NCBI GenBank assembly: GCA_030063045.1
Contig: JAQSEB010000159.1
Span: forward strand, 682,001-746,000
Direction of reading: 5' to 3'
DNA length: 64,000 nucleotides
Source of the DNA: Pratylenchus scribneri
Lineage: Eukaryota; Nematoda; Chromadorea; Rhabditida; Pratylenchidae
Below are positions 63,042-64,000 of this stretch, piece after piece. The translations under genes and the position numbers were made by a program. How positions within the stretch are numbered: the stretch's first letter is position 1; each line of letters opens with the position of its first letter. The notes beneath the pieces are model-generated. The model searched no databases and was not told the origin of the DNA. It saw only the letters and a list, made by a program, of their open reading frames with translations.

Positions 63042-64000
63042 TCAAAAAACCTCTTTCGCCATTTTTTTATCAAATTTTTTTTTATCATATTTCTGCTCAA
63101 AAACAGAGGTGAAATCAATAATTTTGACAATGAACCCATCGGATTCTGGATTTTTGAAAATGACTGCATTGGCCGCGTTCCCATCAACACGGGAAAAACC
63201 TAAAATTAATTGTAAATAAAAAATGTAAAAATTATTTCGATGTTTTCGAAAATTCTTGACACTTTATTTTAGAAAATAAAAATTGAAACCCGATAAATAA
63301 ATTTTATTACTCAAAAGCATTTAATATCTAATTTTATTTGATTTTTGGAAATTTCAATATTTTTTTTTAATTTTATAAAAAATAAGCAAAACAAGAACTT
63401 AATCCCAAGAATCTTCTGTCGCATTTCGAGATGCGAATTTTCTCGCAATTTTTTCCAACCAATTCCACTACTTTCCAATATTATAACTTCGGCAGAACTG
63501 ATTGCGCTTCGCTTTTTGTGGGATGCTTAGCCAAAAATGGTCTAACAATGAAAAATGTTACCTAAAAATGGCTAGGTAGGAGAAATTTTATCCGAAAATG
63601 ATCCCGAAAGAAAAAATTTATAGCCTCGCAGCGAAAAATTATATTAATGTTAGTTTTTTGCGAGATTGAATTTTGGGAAAAGTGCTAGCGAGATCTCGCA
63701 TGCGAGATTTCACAAAAATCTCTTGCGAGATCTCGTCTCGCGTCCGATCTCTACTATTATTTATAAATATATCTGAAACAATTAATTTAGGATAAATTTT
63801 ATAAAAAAAAATTTGTCGGCCATTAAACAGCCCTTAACAAACCAATTATTATAATTTTGTATTTACCGATTGAATGCAATTCGTTAACACCCAGATAAAT
63901 GTCATTTATGATTTGATCCACTGATAAATTGTATTTTTCTATTGTCTCATTTTTTACATATTTTTCCAACAGTTTTGCCAAACTAATTTTGCCCAATTCC
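63042..64000 (-). CDS. Divergent kinase-like gene, 3' part only
   Basis: Two minus-strand exons: from the window edge to about 63867 (LGKISLAKLLEKYVKNETIE..VDQIINDIYLGVNELHSI) and about 63199-63042 (GFSRVDGNAANAVIFKN..DGFIVKIIDFTSVFEQKYD), joined in phase (G|GT) and ending TGA 63042-63044. GVNELHSIGFSRVDGNAANAV..VKIIDFTSV parallels the kinase helix and catalytic loop (LHxxGxxHxDxxxxN, then VKxxDFG). The catalytic Asp and the following Asn are kept, HRD reads RVD and DFG reads DFT. The protein ends about 20 residues later, with no APE motif or C-lobe. A truncated pseudokinase or a related small-molecule kinase is possible. The intron carries degenerate GCCTCGCAGCGAAAAATT monomers (63540-63640). 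Confidence 0.55.

Noticed and set aside
1..64000. Viral, bacterial or horizontally acquired enzyme genes
   Set aside because: I looked for cell-wall-degrading enzymes, polymerases, capsid-like and reverse-transcriptase motifs and recognised none. All confident genes have introns and eukaryotic domains.

Overview
The window reads as nuclear DNA of a nematode. It is very AT-rich (by eye about 70-75% A+T). Genes are split by many short introns with GT-AG, and a few apparent GC-AG, borders. The genes include nematode-style serpentine receptors, an F-box-like protein, a tandem galectin-like secreted protein and RRM proteins. A tylenchid plant parasite such as a root-knot nematode would fit the base composition and gene style, but that is inference. 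Nothing bacterial, viral or organellar was recognised.

Layout. 204-8428 (minus): two neighbouring RRM genes, one with two RRMs, the other with a signal-peptide exon spliced in frame to an RRM exon. 8.6-12.3 kb: degenerate satellite, then hAT-type DNA transposons, one nested in another. 12.7-21.2 kb (minus): a long multi-exon gene of unknown family whose first exon resembles the signal-peptide exon of the RRM gene. 21.5-28.4 kb: degenerate repeats, a 31-bp minisatellite inside a hAT-type MITE, and an almost full-length BED-finger hAT transposon whose transposase is broken by a nonsense codon and by another inverted-repeat element. 28.7-31.4 kb (minus): a secreted protein of unknown family. 32.2-41.4 kb (plus): a 19-exon secreted protein with about four galectin-like modules. 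42.0-44.5 kb (plus): an F-box-like protein with a C-terminal membrane segment. 46.6-50.2 kb (plus) and 51.2-52.5 kb (minus): two convergent seven-helix receptors. 54.5-59.4 kb (plus): a protein kinase with a long unknown C-terminus. 59.9-61.2 kb (minus): a 191-residue protein shaped like a small GTPase but without a normal P-loop. 63.0-64.0 kb (minus): the 3' end of a divergent kinase-like gene.

The second theme is mobile DNA. At least five elements have clear (one 7/8) 8-bp target duplications next to TIRs starting CAGGG, CAGAG or TAGGG, the hAT signature. A TA-flanked Tc1/mariner-type MITE, a 9-bp-TSD Mutator-like candidate and several long-stem foldback elements are also present, most of them inside introns. 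Short non-autonomous elements at 20.9 and 29.3 kb carry the same ends as the broken transposon at 24.2-28.4 kb and look like its derivatives. Exon joins below were made by eye from reading-frame phase and splice consensus, so 5' ends and some exon borders are provisional.
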